Source of the DNA: Gammaproteobacteria bacterium
Lineage (GTDB): Bacteria > Pseudomonadota > Gammaproteobacteria > Granulosicoccales > Granulosicoccaceae
Length of the DNA: 6,075 bases
Assembly (NCBI GenBank): GCA_019634245.1
Contig: JAHQVR010000308.1
Location: 1-6,075, forward strand
Direction: 5' to 3'
Part shown: piece after piece, positions 5,719 to 6,075 of the stretch
Numbering within the stretch: the first letter of the stretch is position 1
Layout: the number at the start of each line of letters is the position of its first letter
The notes under the pieces: model-generated
Told to the model about the DNA's origin: nothing
Seen by the model: the letters and a program-made list of their open reading frames with translations, nothing else
Databases searched by the model: none
Program-made: the position numbers and the translations under genes

Positions 5719-6075
5719 CCGGTTTTCCGCACAGTACACCTGATTCTTCGATGCTCTCATCATACTGGGTTCAGTGAATAAAGGCCCAGCGATCAGCGGC
5801 CTGTCGAGGTTCGCCAGCGCTGGATGTTGCCTGAAAGCCTGGCAGAAAGGCTTTGTAGCTGGGCTTCTAGAACCGATTGCAGTAGAGTGCTCAACGAAAG
5901 TCTGATACTGAAAATCCCGGTCGATATCGACAAGCCCTAAGATTGAGCGTGCAACAGATGTCAGCATCACAGGATGCCGAATTTACTAGACATTGTGATA
6001 CCGTCTAGAGATCATCACTCTAGCGACCGATTTGGGCACCCAAGTAGCTGCCCAACGTCGATCGCCAGTACGAAA
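5719..6075. other. No supported gene; upstream region of selO
   Basis: These 357 bases lie upstream of the - strand selO. The selO frame stays open back to a GTG at 5968-5970, but the extra 84 residues show no domain, signal peptide or family resemblance that I recognise, so I treat them as non-coding leader or chance. No convincing sigma-70 promoter is visible. A short palindrome, CTAGAG-N7-CTCTAG, lies at 6005-6023, with another CTAGA at 5986-5990 (19 bases before the first arm) and TGTGAT at 5994-5999. Together they could form an operator, but this is weak. On +, an ATG at 5974 opens a frame that reaches the window end (34 codons) with no ribosome site at proper spacing. Confidence 0.4.

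Noticed and set aside
5966..5999. CRP-like site from ATCACA and TGTGAT
   Set aside because: The half sites are in the wrong orientation and 22 bases apart, unlike the TGTGA-N6-TCACA arrangement.
5974..6075. Possible + strand gene starting at ATG 5974 and leaving the window
   Set aside because: Only 34 codons, Ser/His/Pro-rich with no recognisable pattern, and CAGG sits too close to the ATG to act as a ribosome site.

Overview
The window looks like an ordinary chromosomal stretch of a Gram-negative bacterium, most likely a gammaproteobacterium with mid-range G+C. I infer this from the gene families and the compact layout; no marker gene fixes the genus. There are no RNA genes, insertion sequences, CRISPR arrays or phage genes.

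Layout from left to right. (1) The 3' end of a major facilitator superfamily (MFS) transporter on + runs in from outside the window. (2) A 271-base gap holds a weak terminator-like hairpin and an inverted repeat upstream of the next operon. (3) A two-gene + strand unit encodes an ECF sigma factor of the SigK type and a single-pass membrane anti-sigma factor with a C-terminal RskA domain; the two overlap by 8 bases. (4) A ten-helix EamA/DMT-type exporter follows 38 bases later on the same strand and is probably read with them. (5) A perfect 11-bp inverted repeat lies in the narrow gap where this unit meets the - strand genes. (6) On the - strand, a zinc-free quinone oxidoreductase-like MDR enzyme follows a SelO (YdiU) protein adenylyltransferase, separated by a 135-base gap rich in symmetric sequence. 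(7) The last 357 bases have no gene I can support.

How the genes may work together. The sigma/anti-sigma pair is a signal-responsive switch, and the exporter may belong to its output. SelO AMPylates proteins linked to redox balance, and quinone reductases deal with electrophilic or redox stress, so the - strand pair may share a redox theme. That link is inference from family knowledge.

I see no wholly new system. The points most worth a second look are: an exact 13-bp direct repeat spaced 33 bp apart around the quinone reductase start codon; nested palindromes just upstream of it; an ECF sigma factor with a charge-reversed substitution in its usual core-binding motif; and a SelO that keeps its C-terminal cysteine but lacks a cysteine at the position of the E. 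coli disulfide partner.
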